NCBI GenBank assembly: GCA_947496065.1
Contig: CANMBF010000027.1
Span: 1 to 34,927, forward strand
Length of the DNA stretch: 34,927 nucleotides
Source of the DNA: Bacteroidota bacterium
GTDB taxonomy: Bacteria > Bacteroidota > Bacteroidia > NS11-12g > UBA955
Direction: 5' to 3'
Shown: piece by piece, positions 1 to 9,575 of the stretch
Position numbering within the stretch: position 1 is the first letter of the stretch
Layout: every line of letters starts with the position of its first letter
Notes under the pieces: model-generated
The model's database searches: none
What the model saw: the letters and a program-made list of their open reading frames with translations, nothing else
What the model was told of the DNA's origin: nothing
Position numbers and translations under genes: made by a program

Positions 1-2
1 CT

Positions 3-284
3 GATGTAACAGTATTTGTACCAACAGCCTTCAGTCCTGAGGGTACTGGTCCGAAATTGAACAACACGTTCTATGCGGTGGTAAATGGCGAGAAGACTTT
101 CCATATTGAAGTGTTCAACCGTTGGGGAGAATTACTATGGGAGACCGATAATAAATACGAAACATGGAATGGTAGATACCGCGATGGCGATTGCCAACAA
201 GATGTCTATGCTTGGGTGGTAAAGGTAACGGCTTACGATGGTGAAGAATATAGGTACGAGGGTACTGTAACATTATTGAGATAA
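3..284 (+). CDS. C-terminal end of a T9SS type B sorting-domain protein (5' partial)
   Basis: The reading frame is open from the window edge to TAA at 282-284, so only the last 93 residues of a longer protein are visible. They form a complete gliding-motility-associated C-terminal (CHU_C / T9SS type B) domain: the opening FVPTAFSPEGTG, the central VFNRWGELLWET, then TWNG and the closing EGTVTLLR. In Bacteroidota this tail directs large surface or secreted proteins through the type IX machinery. The passenger part is outside the window, so its function cannot be stated. The next gene starts 21 bases downstream on the same strand and carries the same kind of tail, so the two are probably co-transcribed paralogous cargo genes. 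The first in-frame ATG-like positions inside this fragment are internal and are not the real start. Confidence 0.9.
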   Translation, partial: DVTVFVPTAFSPEGTGPKLNNTFYAVVNGEKTFHIEVFNRWGELLWETDNKYETWNGRYRDGDCQQDVYAWVVKVTAYDGEEYRYEGTVTLLR

Positions 285-305
285 ATGAACAACTGCTCAT
301 AATCT

Positions 306-3300
306 ATGAAAAGTGTTTTTAGACTTAAAGGACTATTGATATTGGTGCTAATTAATTTTAGCGCCAATATTGGTTTAAAAGCATCCCATATTTTAGGAGC
401 AGAAATTAGCTATCAGCACATAAAGGCAAGCCAATATAAATTTACTTTAAAAGTCTACCGCGATTGCAATGAATGTAAGTTCAATGACAATGGAGGGGGC
501 AATAACAATGTTAATTGCGATGAGGTGCCTAATTTAAAAATCAATGGTGTTGTAAACTCAGGTTACAGTGGTGTTTTAGATGATATACGACTTAAAAGAG
601 TAGCCATTAAAGATATTACACCAACCTGTTATGGAACATTAAGTAAATGCCATGGCGGCTTGGTTGTTGATAACGGGTATGAAGTGCAAGTATTTGAAGG
701 TGATTATAATTTTTTAACTTTTATTCAAGATGGGAAATGTGCTTTCGATATTAGTATTGCAATTTCTGGTAGAAATCCTGCCATTAATTCATCATTAGCA
801 GAGCAAAACTTTTTCAATTATGTGCATTTAAACTTATGCAACGGTTTACCAAACGAATCTAGCAAATTTAATTTAAACCCAGTCTTAACACTTCTCCAAA
901 ATCAAACCCATCGCATAGCTTTAGGAATTAGTAATCCTGACAATGATTCATTGGTTTTTAAATTAAAACCAGCTTTGTTAAACCGTTTACAATCGATTAT
1001 TTATAGTATAGGTAAAACAAGCACAAGGCCCTATACGGTATACTGCAATAGCGGTGCTAATTGTCCACCAAATCCAGATGCCTTGCCTTTGTCCGAAGGG
1101 TTTTATCTTTCGCCAATAACAGGTGATTTGGCATTTACTCCAACTGTGCAAAATGAAGCTGGTGTCATTGTTGTTGAATGTGAAGAATGGAAAAAAGATG
1201 CCAATGGCTTGTATTTCCTTTCAGGTGTGATAAGACGAGATATTTATGCAGAGGTTGTTGCTGGAACCAACAATTTACCAGTGATAAAAAATAAAGAATT
1301 AAACATTGCGATATGTGAAGGTGAAACTTTTAATTATCCAATAGATTTACAAGATTTGAAAATGTTTGGTTTATTCTCCGATACAGTTTCGTTAGAATAC
1401 TATTCTGATTTGAGCGATTTGTCTATCATTAAATCAAATTTAAATATTCCGCCATACAATTATTACCGCCTCAATTTGTCAAATACCCTTAATAAAAATG
1501 GCAGGTATTATATAACGCTTTTAGCAAAAGATAACAATTGCCCAATGAATGGTCAAGGGTCTAAAACAATTATCTTGAATATTTTGGCGAATCGACAATT
1601 AAACTATACCTACAAAACGAAGAATTGTGGACTGCTTCAGGTTGAAAATAAAAACAAGAACCAAGCGGTGCGTTGGACACTTTGTGATATGAATAATAAG
1701 GAACTCTACAAATCTATCTCAACAGGATTTAATTTTCAATTGCCAAGGGGCGGTCAATACCTATTGAAATATTATTTAGAAGCAACCGATAAGTTATGTG
1801 CTTTGAGCAAACAAGATGTATTAACCATTGCTGATTTCGTAAGTCCAGCAATTGATTTGGGGCCAACCCAAAATGTTTGCCCAAATACCACTGTTACGAT
1901 TGCACCAATTAAGTTAAACACATTCGATAAATATAAAATTCTATTGGAAAATATTGAAGTGCAATTGCCTTATGCTTATACTGCTAATAATAATGCACGT
2001 CATCATTTCAAGGTGCTTCAGGACAATGGTTGCTATACTGAAGTAATCTATTTGGTAAATGTTTACCCTGCGTTAGCAAGAACTTTTGTAAAGGATACCA
2101 TCTGCTCTAATGTAACCGCAGCGATAGATTTAGACGAACTAATATTAGCAGATAAAAATTTAATCGCCAAAATTGATTTTAGCTCACTGAATTCTGAATT
2201 AAGTCTTCAAAAAATAAACACTTTGAATTGGGAAGCAAAAATTATTAAACCAAGAACTTCTCAGGTGACGTTGAATTGTTTAATCACAGATAAGAATGGA
2301 TGTATCACCAAAGATGCATTTGCTTTTGATATGGTAGAACCATTGCCGATTGGGATTAATGTTCCAAAGGAAATTTGTTCGAATGTCAAAATAGTAAAAT
2401 TGGAAGCATCAAAGCAGTTTAAGTGGATGTGCATCAATTACCCTTCAAATATCATTGGAAATACATTGTACATTCAACCACCCTATAACGGTGTTATGAA
2501 TTTACACTATGAGGAAACTAAAAACAATTGCACAAATTCAAAGGATTATGCAATCCAAATAATTGATACGAACGCCATTAGTGTTTCTCTACCTGCGCAA
2601 ATGCAAGTTTGTGAAAATGCTAACCCTATTTTGCTAAATGCGAATCCGGCCAATGGTAAGTGGCAAGGTAATTTTATTAGTCAGAATATTTTTCAAACGC
2701 AGACTGCAAGAAACACCAAGTCTATATTGACTTACAGTTATACCAATGCTTCAGGTTGTCTTTCACGTTCAACCATTCGTATTGATGTGGTTGGTTTGCC
2801 TCAATTAAGTATTGAAGGTAATAAACAAAATTTATGTGTTGGTGATGAACTTGAATTGTCTGCAGTAACAGATGCAATATCTTTACAGGGATACTGGTAT
2901 ACCAATGGCGGAGGTAACTTTACTAATAATAACAAACTAACGACATTGTATAATCCTTCTCTTTCCGATGTTAAAATGGGAAAGGTGCATTTTTCATACA
3001 CCATTCAAACCAATACAATTTGTGGGAATTTAACAGAGGGTATTGATGTTCAGGTAAACAAAGGCCCTACAGGTAAAATTATACAAGATTATGCTACTAG
3101 TCAATGTGAACCTGCAGTGCTTCAAATGAAAACAGACTATAAAAACATATCAAAGCAATTCTGGTATGTGAACGATAGTTTAGTCGAAGATTTTGATTAT
3201 GAAACCAATTTAGATTTAGTGTTAGGTGCGGGCAATTATATAATTAAAACACGTGCCTTTAATAACGATTGTGAGTCGGTAGCGCATGCATTTCCAATTA

Positions 3301-3854
3301 CGGTATATGCTAAGCCCATCAGTAAGTTTATTTCTAATCCTGGCTACAAATTGTCACGCGAATACCCACGTCTATATCTTAAGGATATTAGCGCTAGCAA
3401 AACACCTTTTTCAACACAATGGTATTTTAATAATCAGGCCATCGATCAAAACAGAGAGTTATATTATAACGTAGCAGATAATTTAGGTGATACTTTTAAA
3501 ATTAAGCTGGTAAATGTGGCATCTATAGGCGCTTGCTCAGATTCTTTAGAAAAAATATTTGTTTTTAATCCATTGAATCAATTATACATTCCAGACGCTT
3601 TTTCACCAGATACTAAAGGGCCGGATGAGAACAATGAGTTTAGAATAAAAGGACCTGCCATGCAGCAATTCTTCATTGAAGTATTTAATAAATGGGGTGA
3701 AATTGTTTTCTATTCCAAAGATATGAATGTGTCATGGGATGGTAATTTTGGTGGTAAGTTGGCTCCACAAGGCGTTTATTTCTATAAAATAAATTCAACT
3801 GATATGATTGGTGCTAGCCGCGACTACTCAGGAACAATAACGTTAATTAGATAA
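306..3854 (+). CDS. Large secreted protein with T9SS type B sorting domain
   Basis: The protein has 1182 residues. Residues 1-26 form a signal peptide (MKSVFRLKGLLILVLINFSA..., cleavage near KAS). The mature start, SHILGAEISYQ, is a beginning I know from large Bacteroidota surface proteins with Ig/PKD-like modules. The body is long, beta-rich and cysteine-containing, with repeated segments such as CPNTTVTI, CENANPILLN and CVGDELELSAV that look like successive Ig-like modules (inferred from pattern). Residues about 1093-1182 are a full type B sorting domain (YIPDAFSPDTKGPDENNEF, VFNKWGEIVF, SWDGNF, SGTITLIR), so export through the T9SS is expected. It lies 21 bases after the preceding type B gene, and its TAA ends one base before the stop of the convergent htrA gene. 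No enzymatic domain was recognised. An adhesin or surface-layer-type role is plausible but is not shown by the sequence. Confidence 0.88.
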   Translation: MKSVFRLKGLLILVLINFSANIGLKASHILGAEISYQHIKASQYKFTLKVYRDCNECKFNDNGGGNNNVNCDEVPNLKINGVVNSGYSGVLDDIRLKRVAIKDITPTCYGTLSKCHGGLVVDNGYEVQVFEGDYNFLTFIQDGKCAFDISIAISGRNPAINSSLAEQNFFNYVHLNLCNGLPNESSKFNLNPVLTLLQNQTHRIALGISNPDNDSLVFKLKPALLNRLQSIIYSIGKTSTRPYTVYCNSGANCPPNPDALPLSEGFYLSPITGDLAFTPTVQNEAGVIVVECEEWKKDANGLYFLSGVIRRDIYAEVVAGTNNLPVIKNKELNIAICEGETFNYPIDLQDLKMFGLFSDTVSLEYYSDLSDLSIIKSNLNIPPYNYYRLNLSNTLNKNGRYYITLLAKDNNCPMNGQGSKTIILNILANRQLNYTYKTKNCGLLQVENKNKNQAVRWTLCDMNNKELYKSISTGFNFQLPRGGQYLLKYYLEATDKLCALSKQDVLTIADFVSPAIDLGPTQNVCPNTTVTIAPIKLNTFDKYKILLENIEVQLPYAYTANNNARHHFKVLQDNGCYTEVIYLVNVYPALARTFVKDTICSNVTAAIDLDELILADKNLIAKIDFSSLNSELSLQKINTLNWEAKIIKPRTSQVTLNCLITDKNGCITKDAFAFDMVEPLPIGINVPKEICSNVKIVKLEASKQFKWMCINYPSNIIGNTLYIQPPYNGVMNLHYEETKNNCTNSKDYAIQIIDTNAISVSLPAQMQVCENANPILLNANPANGKWQGNFISQNIFQTQTARNTKSILTYSYTNASGCLSRSTIRIDVVGLPQLSIEGNKQNLCVGDELELSAVTDAISLQGYWYTNGGGNFTNNNKLTTLYNPSLSDVKMGKVHFSYTIQTNTICGNLTEGIDVQVNKGPTGKIIQDYATSQCEPAVLQMKTDYKNISKQFWYVNDSLVEDFDYETNLDLVLGAGNYIIKTRAFNNDCESVAHAFPITVYAKPISKFISNPGYKLSREYPRLYLKDISASKTPFSTQWYFNNQAIDQNRELYYNVADNLGDTFKIKLVNVASIGACSDSLEKIFVFNPLNQLYIPDAFSPDTKGPDENNEFRIKGPAMQQFFIEVFNKWGEIVFYSKDMNVSWDGNFGGKLAPQGVYFYKINSTDMIGASRDYSGTITLIR

Positions 3855-3855
3855 A

Positions 3856-5280
3856 TTAATAGTAAAAATTGTAGTAGCGAGTTCCGCCATCATTTCCTAT
3901 GCCTTCAATTTGCATCTTTCCATTTGCATTTTCTAACGCATTAATTAAACTTTTTGCATCTGTGCAGATTTTGCCATTAAATTTTGTAAAAATAAAACCT
4001 TCTTCTATGTTCATGTTGGCAATTAAACCTTGCTGAATATTGTTCACTTTAACGCCATTTTTGAGATTGTATTTTTGTAATTCAATTTTTGAAGCAGGGG
4101 CAAAATCGGCACCTAGTTTATGAGATGAAATGGTGTTGTTTTTATTTAAAGCCAACTCTCCATCTTTATTGGTTAACACAATATTGGTTTCCTTTAACTC
4201 GCCATTGCGCAAATAGGTAATTTTGATTTTGTCGGCTGGACGGTAATAGGAGATGTGTTCGTCGAAAGTAGATTTGCCAATGATGGGTTTGTCCTGCACT
4301 TTCACAATGACATCGCCTGTTTTTAACCCACCTTTTTGTGCGGGGCCTCCTTCACTTACAATGGTTATTAAAGCACCCTCGTTTGTTTTGTTAATGGCTT
4401 CACTTTGTTCATCAATTTCCACAGCTTCTAGGCCTGTGTAACCTCGCTGAATTTCGCCAAAATCAATTAAGTCTTTTACCGCTTTTGCAACTATGTTGCT
4501 TGGTATTGCAAAGCCATAACCAGCATTACTCCCTGTTTTGCTAAAAATGGCGGTATTAATACCCACCAATTCGCCATTTAAATTAACAAGCGCACCACCA
4601 CTGTTGCCTGGATTAATGGCAGCATCTGTTTGTATAAATGATTCGATTGGGAATTGATTGTTTACTATATTAATATTACGTCCTTTTGCACTTACTATTC
4701 CAGCGGTAACCGTTGAAGTTAAATTAAATGGATTGCCAACTGCAATGACCCACTCGCCTATTTGTAAATCATCAGAGTTGGTAAGTGAGATGCTTGGTAA
4801 ATTATCTGCTTCTATTTTTAACAGTGCCAAATCAGTTGAAGGATCTGTGCCTATTAATTTTGCGGTATAGTTTTTCTTTTTATTGTTCAATACAACTTCT
4901 ATTGTATTCGCATCTTTTACTACATGTAAATTGGTAACGATAAAACCATCCTTGCGCACTATAACACCGCTACCTGTGCTGCTTACTTGTCCAATGCTAC
5001 CAAATGGGTCGTAGCCGTCGAAAAACCATCCAAAAGGGTTGCGTTGTTGAACCATGGCAGTTGTCTTGATAAATACCACACATGGTGTACTTACTTTAGA
5101 GGCTAATACAAAACTTAAATTGCCTTCTGCAATTTTGCCATTATAGCTCGCTAACAAACCTTTAATATTCTCCGTTTGAAAGTTGCTATTGTTTGATGAA
5201 GGATTAAATTTAAAAAAAACAAAAGCGCCAAGAATACCAAATGTAAAGGCTGTTGTGATGTTTAAAATTATTTTTTTCAT
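3856..5280 (-). CDS. htrA: HtrA/DegQ-type periplasmic serine protease with two PDZ domains
   Basis: This is a 474-aa trypsin-like envelope protease/chaperone. The N-terminus (MKKIILNITTAFTFGILGAF) is an uncleaved anchor or signal segment. The catalytic triad is visible: His119 in TNLHVV, Asp150 in DPSTDLALLKI, and Ser227 in INPGNSGGAL. The Gly-rich LA-loop region before the protease (NPFGWFFDGYDPFG) is typical of Bacteroidota DegQ-like proteins. PDZ1 spans about residues 282-370 (EGGPAQKGGLKTGDVIVKVQ) and a second, more divergent PDZ about 388-474. The family degrades or refolds misfolded periplasmic proteins. The gene starts 6 bases after the DUF1573 gene on the same strand, so the two likely form one envelope transcription unit. 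Its stop lies one base from that of the convergent T9SS gene. Confidence 0.95.
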   Translation of the reverse strand: MKKIILNITTAFTFGILGAFVFFKFNPSSNNSNFQTENIKGLLASYNGKIAEGNLSFVLASKVSTPCVVFIKTTAMVQQRNPFGWFFDGYDPFGSIGQVSSTGSGVIVRKDGFIVTNLHVVKDANTIEVVLNNKKKNYTAKLIGTDPSTDLALLKIEADNLPSISLTNSDDLQIGEWVIAVGNPFNLTSTVTAGIVSAKGRNINIVNNQFPIESFIQTDAAINPGNSGGALVNLNGELVGINTAIFSKTGSNAGYGFAIPSNIVAKAVKDLIDFGEIQRGYTGLEAVEIDEQSEAINKTNEGALITIVSEGGPAQKGGLKTGDVIVKVQDKPIIGKSTFDEHISYYRPADKIKITYLRNGELKETNIVLTNKDGELALNKNNTISSHKLGADFAPASKIELQKYNLKNGVKVNNIQQGLIANMNIEEGFIFTKFNGKICTDAKSLINALENANGKMQIEGIGNDGGTRYYNFYY

Positions 5281-5286
5281 AATTCG

Positions 5287-6378
5287 TTAGTCCGTGATTT
5301 TTATTTTAAATGAAAAATTAAAGTCTGAATTCGTTGGGTCGTTGCAAATCAAATTAACATGCTTTGTATGTTCGGCAACCATCTGATTGATGGTATCGTA
5401 AGTAAATAACAATGTATAAGATTCGCCTGGTTTAATGGTAAATGCATTTTTGTTCACAGTGATGCAACTACAGGTAGGTGCTACCTTGTATACAATTAAA
5501 TCAGTTTTACCTAAATTCGTCAATACCACAGGCTCTGAGAATTTTGAGCCAATTGGATGCTCGCCCAAATGAATGATTGGCCCTTGTGATAATTTTAATT
5601 TTGGTGCATTCTTCAATTCTTTTTTTGTTAACTGGCTAAAGTCTTGTTTTAATCGGCTCATGACAAATAATGATTTCTCTGGAAACGCCAAATCATCTGT
5701 CAAAAAGCTAATGCGGTTAAAATCATCACCCATTTTAACCATTTTATTGCCCTTCACACGTATCAAAATGTTGATTGAATCACCTGCTTTAATGATACTA
5801 TCCTTCAAAAAAACTTCAATAAAATCTGGTTTTTCAGCAATACTCAAAATAGCAATTGGATATTCATTGTAATTAAAAACATGGATGGTTCTTTCCTTAA
5901 CCTCCGAACTTAATACAACGCCAAAGTTGGCCATATTCTCGCTAAAGGCCAAATTGCCATAATCTAATTTAAAGGTTGATTTTGCATAGTCTGGACGGGG
6001 GCGAGGCACGACATCGCCACGGATGGTAAGGGTTGTAAAATAATCTGGTCGGTTGATATGTACATACATGTACTTTTGAAAATTACCCTTCTTCCCTTCA
6101 GGATTATAAAAAGCTTTGATAAAACCTGTTCCACCAGGCAATACAGTGTCTTTCGACCATTCAGGGGTGGTACAGCCGCAGCTGGTTTCTACTTTTGTAA
6201 TGACAATATTTCTTTTCGAAACATTTTTAAACTGAAAAACATGCACCGATTCATTCGATTCCTCTTTAATGCGTCCAAAATCATGGACCAATTCATTGAA
6301 TTGAATTTCGTCGAGTGTCTGCGAAAAAAGCGAAGAACTTGCGAATAGCAGGATGCTTAAAAATATTTTTTGAATCAT
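5287..6378 (-). CDS. DUF1573 repeat protein, secreted
   Basis: From the ATG at 6378 the product is 363 aa and begins with a compact signal peptide (MIQKIFLSILLFASSSLFSQ). An upstream in-frame ATG at 6402 would add eight residues (MKFAINDT) and is possible, but it lengthens the signal n-region. Two DUF1573 modules are seen. The first has HDFGRIKEE at about residues 32-38 and the family Cys motif TSCGCTTPEW. The second is near the C-terminus, with LGEHPIGSKF and the Cys motif PTCSCITVN. DUF1573 proteins are common Bacteroidota envelope proteins with an Ig-like/MSP fold and no established enzymatic role. The gene is divergent from ruvB and lies 6 bases upstream of htrA, which suggests an envelope function. 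Confidence is high for the family and low for any function. Confidence 0.9.
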   Translation of the reverse strand: MIQKIFLSILLFASSSLFSQTLDEIQFNELVHDFGRIKEESNESVHVFQFKNVSKRNIVITKVETSCGCTTPEWSKDTVLPGGTGFIKAFYNPEGKKGNFQKYMYVHINRPDYFTTLTIRGDVVPRPRPDYAKSTFKLDYGNLAFSENMANFGVVLSSEVKERTIHVFNYNEYPIAILSIAEKPDFIEVFLKDSIIKAGDSINILIRVKGNKMVKMGDDFNRISFLTDDLAFPEKSLFVMSRLKQDFSQLTKKELKNAPKLKLSQGPIIHLGEHPIGSKFSEPVVLTNLGKTDLIVYKVAPTCSCITVNKNAFTIKPGESYTLLFTYDTINQMVAEHTKHVNLICNDPTNSDFNFSFKIKITD

Positions 6379-6458
6379 TGTATCATTTATTGCAAATTTC
6401 ATGCTAAAATTTTGTTAAGGAGATAAAAAATAAATGAGAAAGGTTGCCCAAAGGCAAA

Positions 6459-6466
6459 TATATTTG
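6459..6466 (+). promoter_or_regulatory. Bacteroidota -7 box for ruvB
   Basis: TATATTTG fits the Bacteroidota -7 consensus TAnnTTTG exactly. It ends 8 bases before the ruvB ATG, so initiation about 6-8 bases downstream would place the transcript start at or within a few bases of the start codon. No clear -33 TTTG is present at the usual distance. Confidence 0.5.
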
Positions 6467-6474
6467 CATGGTAG

Positions 6475-7503
6475 ATGCTAAATGATAATTTGAATCCGGA
6501 AGCCGATAAATTAAGTAAAACCGACAAGGACATAGAAAAGGTTTTGCGCCCTGCCCATTTTGAAGACTTTACAGGTCAAGAGAAAATTCTTGAAAATCTT
6601 AGAGTGTTCGTAAAGGCGGCAGTGCAGCGTGGCGAAGCACTTGATCATGTGTTATTGCATGGACCACCTGGTTTGGGCAAAACAACGCTTGCCAATATAA
6701 TTGCCAACGAGCTGGGTAGTAATATTAAGATCACCAGCGGGCCTGTGTTAGAGAAGCCGGGCGATTTGGCAGGCTTGCTGACAAATTTGGAGGAAGGCGA
6801 TGTTTTGTTTATAGATGAAATACATCGTTTAAGTCCTGTAGTAGAAGAATATTTGTATTCTGCTATGGAAGATTATAAAATTGATATTTTACTTGATTCA
6901 GGACCAAGCGCACGGTCAGTGCAAATTACGCTGTCGCCTTTTACTTTGGTTGGCGCAACGACGCGATCGGGTTTATTAACTTCGCCTTTAAGAGCGCGTT
7001 TTGGAATTACCAACCGCTTGGAATATTATAATACCGATTTGCTCACCAAAATTGTCATGCGCTCATCTGCCATTATTAAAGTAGATATTGAAAATATAGC
7101 AGCCTACGAAATAGCGCGAAGAAGCAGGGGAACCCCGCGTATTGCCAATGCATTGTTGCGAAGGACACGCGATTTTGCACAAATAAAAGGCAATGGCGCC
7201 ATTGATCTTGAAATTGCTAAAATTGCACTCGATGCGCTCAATGTTGATATGAATGGGTTAGATGAAATGGACAACAGAATTTTAAGCACCATTATCGATA
7301 AATTTAAAGGAGGTCCAGTGGGCATTAATACCATCGCCACTGCAGTTGGAGAAGAGGCCGGTACCATCGAAGAAGTTTATGAACCTTTTCTAATACAAGA
7401 GGGCTATTTAATGCGCACTGCCAGAGGGCGCGAAGTAACAGAAGCAGCCTACAAACATTTAGGCAGAGTTACCTATAACAAAGGGAATAACGCACTTTTT
7501 TAA
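6475..7503 (+). CDS. ruvB: Holliday junction branch-migration DNA helicase RuvB
   Basis: This 342-aa AAA+ ATPase is the usual length for RuvB. The N-terminal signature [17 protein letters not shown] occupies residues 19-35. Walker A is GPPGLGKT at 63-70, Walker [10 protein letters not shown] at 111-119, sensor 1 ATTRSG at 161-166, and the arginine-finger region LRARFG lies near 172-177. The C-terminal winged helix includes [15 protein letters not shown] and ends GRVTYN. With RuvA it drives branch migration of Holliday junctions for RuvC resolution. ruvA and ruvC are not in the window, as is common in Bacteroidota. The ATG at 6475 fits the family N-terminus. It sits 8 bases after a TATATTTG box, so the mRNA may be leaderless. 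The gene is divergent from the DUF1573 gene. Confidence 0.98.
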   Translation: MLNDNLNPEADKLSKTDKDIEKVLRPAHFEDFTGQEKILENLRVFVKAAVQRGEALDHVLLHGPPGLGKTTLANIIANELGSNIKITSGPVLEKPGDLAGLLTNLEEGDVLFIDEIHRLSPVVEEYLYSAMEDYKIDILLDSGPSARSVQITLSPFTLVGATTRSGLLTSPLRARFGITNRLEYYNTDLLTKIVMRSSAIIKVDIENIAAYEIARRSRGTPRIANALLRRTRDFAQIKGNGAIDLEIAKIALDALNVDMNGLDEMDNRILSTIIDKFKGGPVGINTIATAVGEEAGTIEEVYEPFLIQEGYLMRTARGREVTEAAYKHLGRVTYNKGNNALF

Positions 7504-7508
7504 ATTTG
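7501..7508 (+). promoter_or_regulatory. Candidate -7 box for the S8 peptidase gene
   Basis: TAAATTTG matches TAnnTTTG and overlaps the ruvB stop codon (TAA at 7501-7503). It lies 22 bases before the ATG at 7531. No matching -33 element was found, so this rests on the -7 box alone. Confidence 0.4.
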
Positions 7509-7530
7509 TATTTTTTTGTATATTCGTACT

Positions 7531-9180
7531 ATGTTACGTTATATTATTGCTTTATACTTATTTGTTTATTCTTTACAACTTTCGGCCATTGCGCCCGTTA
7601 AACCTTCTACTTTAGCTTTCATTATTGCATTTGATCGTCCTTGTGATGAAGCTGTTTTAAAAGAAATAGCTGCTTTTAAATTTAATCAATTTGATGCGCT
7701 TAATTTAGAACATACACTTTTCAAGGCGGTGTATAATCCAGCGCTCATCACAACCCCACAGGCTGAACAATTGCTTTACCAATTGCCCGGTGTTTTAATG
7801 CTGCAAGAGGATAGTAGAGTTGACTTACGCACGACAGTTCCGAATGATTCAATGTTTAGCCACCAATGGTACTTAAATAAAATAGGAGCCTTACAAGCTT
7901 GGGATTTAACCAGGGCCGGCACCAATAGGCGAGGTGATACCATTGTTATTGCAGTGGTAGATGACGGCTTGCACATTCATCATCCAGATTTTAAAGGCAA
8001 TATTTGGATCAATTACGCAGATACCATAGGTAACCTAAAAGATGATGATGGCAATGGTTATACCGACGACCATTATGGATGGAATTTTTTAGCCAATAAC
8101 AATGATATTAGCGATAGTAATTATTACCAAGGGAAACATGGCACGCCCGTAGCAAGTATCATTGGCGCTACTGGAAATGATGTGACAGGTATTACAGGCA
8201 TTATGTGGAAGGTAAAATTGATGATTGTAGATATCAGAGATACAACCAACATGGCCGGCAGTAATTTTGCTTTTCAAAGCGATGTGATTAAGGCCTATAG
8301 CTATGTATTGCACCAACGCAAATTATACAATGCGACAAAAGGTCAACAAGGGGCGTTTGTTACGGCCATTAATTCTAGTTGGGGGGTCGATGGCAAGTTT
8401 GCAGCACAAGCACCGTTATGGTGTGCATTCTATGACACGCTTGGTAAATATGGAATCTTAACAGCTGGTGCTACCTCCAATAATCTTGTCAATATTGATA
8501 TTACCGGCGATTTACCTTCGCTTTGTCAAAGTCAACATTTAATCATGGTGAACAATACCAATAGTATAGATGCTTTAGCTCCGAGTGGCTACAGCGAAAC
8601 CAATGTTGATATTGCTGCGCCTGGGCAAGGCATTAAAACCGCCAATACGTATACCAAGCTCAATATAAAAAACGGATTGTATGGCAGTTTTAATGGCACC
8701 TCTGCAGCCACACCGATGGTGACTGGTGCCATTGGTTTGTTACACGCTTATGCCTGTGAAAAAATGATGGATTTAATTGAAACAGATCCAATACGGGCGA
8801 ATTTATTAATACGCAGATTTTTGTTAGAAGGCGTCGATGTAATTCCAGATTTAGTTGGCAGAAACAGTTCGAGCGGAAGACTTAATATTTTTAAGGCCAT
8901 GCAAGTTATGGATCAATTTTGCTACGGAACGCTCAATACCACAACACTTTTATTAAACCAAGCAATTGTTATTTACCCTAATCCAGGCAATGGATTGTTA
9001 AATTTAGAATCGATAGATGAGGTTTTAAGTGTGCAATGTTTTGATATAACCGGTCAACAAATTAATTGCCAAATTTCGAATAATGCCATTGACATTAGCC
9101 AATTTGCTAATGGTGTGTACTACTTCAAAATAAGCACAGTCAATGCAACAAAAGTATTGTCTTATGTGAAGCAAGACTAA
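7531..9180 (+). CDS. Secreted S8 (subtilisin-like) serine peptidase with T9SS type A tail
   Basis: From the ATG at 7531 the product is 549 aa. An upstream in-frame TTG at 7516 would add five residues but spoils the compact signal peptide (MLRYIIALYLFVYSLQLSAI). A propeptide-like region precedes the catalytic domain. The triad is visible: Asp in VIAVVDDG near residue 144, His203 in GKHGTPVAS, and Ser391 in FNGTSAATPMV. The oxyanion Asn281 is in AINSSWG. Residues about 480-549 (YPNPGNGLLNLES..., ANGVYYFKI) are a T9SS type A sorting domain, so the protease is expected outside the cell or on its surface. The segment DDDGNGYTDDHYGWNF is typical of Bacteroidota S8 enzymes. The TAA overlaps the stop codon of the convergent gene at 9177-9482. 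Confidence 0.95.
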   Translation: MLRYIIALYLFVYSLQLSAIAPVKPSTLAFIIAFDRPCDEAVLKEIAAFKFNQFDALNLEHTLFKAVYNPALITTPQAEQLLYQLPGVLMLQEDSRVDLRTTVPNDSMFSHQWYLNKIGALQAWDLTRAGTNRRGDTIVIAVVDDGLHIHHPDFKGNIWINYADTIGNLKDDDGNGYTDDHYGWNFLANNNDISDSNYYQGKHGTPVASIIGATGNDVTGITGIMWKVKLMIVDIRDTTNMAGSNFAFQSDVIKAYSYVLHQRKLYNATKGQQGAFVTAINSSWGVDGKFAAQAPLWCAFYDTLGKYGILTAGATSNNLVNIDITGDLPSLCQSQHLIMVNNTNSIDALAPSGYSETNVDIAAPGQGIKTANTYTKLNIKNGLYGSFNGTSAATPMVTGAIGLLHAYACEKMMDLIETDPIRANLLIRRFLLEGVDVIPDLVGRNSSSGRLNIFKAMQVMDQFCYGTLNTTTLLLNQAIVIYPNPGNGLLNLESIDEVLSVQCFDITGQQINCQISNNAIDISQFANGVYYFKISTVNATKVLSYVKQD

Positions 9181-9482
9181 CCTTGAGCAGCGTCGTCGTT
9201 GCTCTCTTTTCTCGTAAACTCGTCGAAATTATATTCAGGCAATAGTTCACTTTTTACATGCTTCACAGTTTCGTTCAAAGCCTCAATAAATTTATTGAAA
9301 TCCTCTTTGTATAAAAAGATTTTGGATTTCACATAATTGCCATCTTCGAATTTTCGAGTGCTTTCTGTAATGGTTAAAAAATAATCATTGCTTTTAGTAG
9401 CCCTAACATCAAAAAAATAGGTTCGTTTACCCGCTTTAACTCTCTTTGAAAAAATACTGTTTTGATCTCTGTTCTCTTCCAT
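9177..9482 (-). CDS. DUF3276 / PUR-domain nucleic-acid-binding protein
   Basis: This small 101-aa protein is recognised by its PUR-like core: IFSKRVKAGKRTYFFDVR at residues about 10-27, then DYFLTITESTRKFEDG and KSKIFLYKEDF. DUF3276 is a Bacteroidota family related to the PUR-alpha/BpuR single-stranded nucleic-acid-binding fold. A role in binding DNA or RNA is known for relatives and inferred here. The C-terminal tail (FDEFTRKESNDDAAQG) is acidic and probably flexible. The gene is monocistronic. Its stop (TAG on the minus strand) overlaps the TAA of the S8 peptidase gene by four bases, so the two transcripts must converge and overlap. It is divergent from the small exported protein gene at 9576. 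Confidence 0.88.
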   Translation of the reverse strand: MEENRDQNSIFSKRVKAGKRTYFFDVRATKSNDYFLTITESTRKFEDGNYVKSKIFLYKEDFNKFIEALNETVKHVKSELLPEYNFDEFTRKESNDDAAQG

Positions 9483-9575
9483 AACTCGCTTAAATATTAT
9501 GCTAATTAAAAGATAATTTTATGAAAACAAAAATTTTTCATTAGTTTGGCAGATAAATTGTATGATTTCCAAGTG

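Noticed and set aside
9521-9541. ATGAAAA...TTTTCAT inverted repeat between divergent genes
   Set aside because: A/T-only arms of seven bases are common by chance in this composition.
9546-9575. TTG start for the small exported protein
   Set aside because: It would put ten non-signal residues ahead of a textbook signal peptide that starts at the ATG at 9576.
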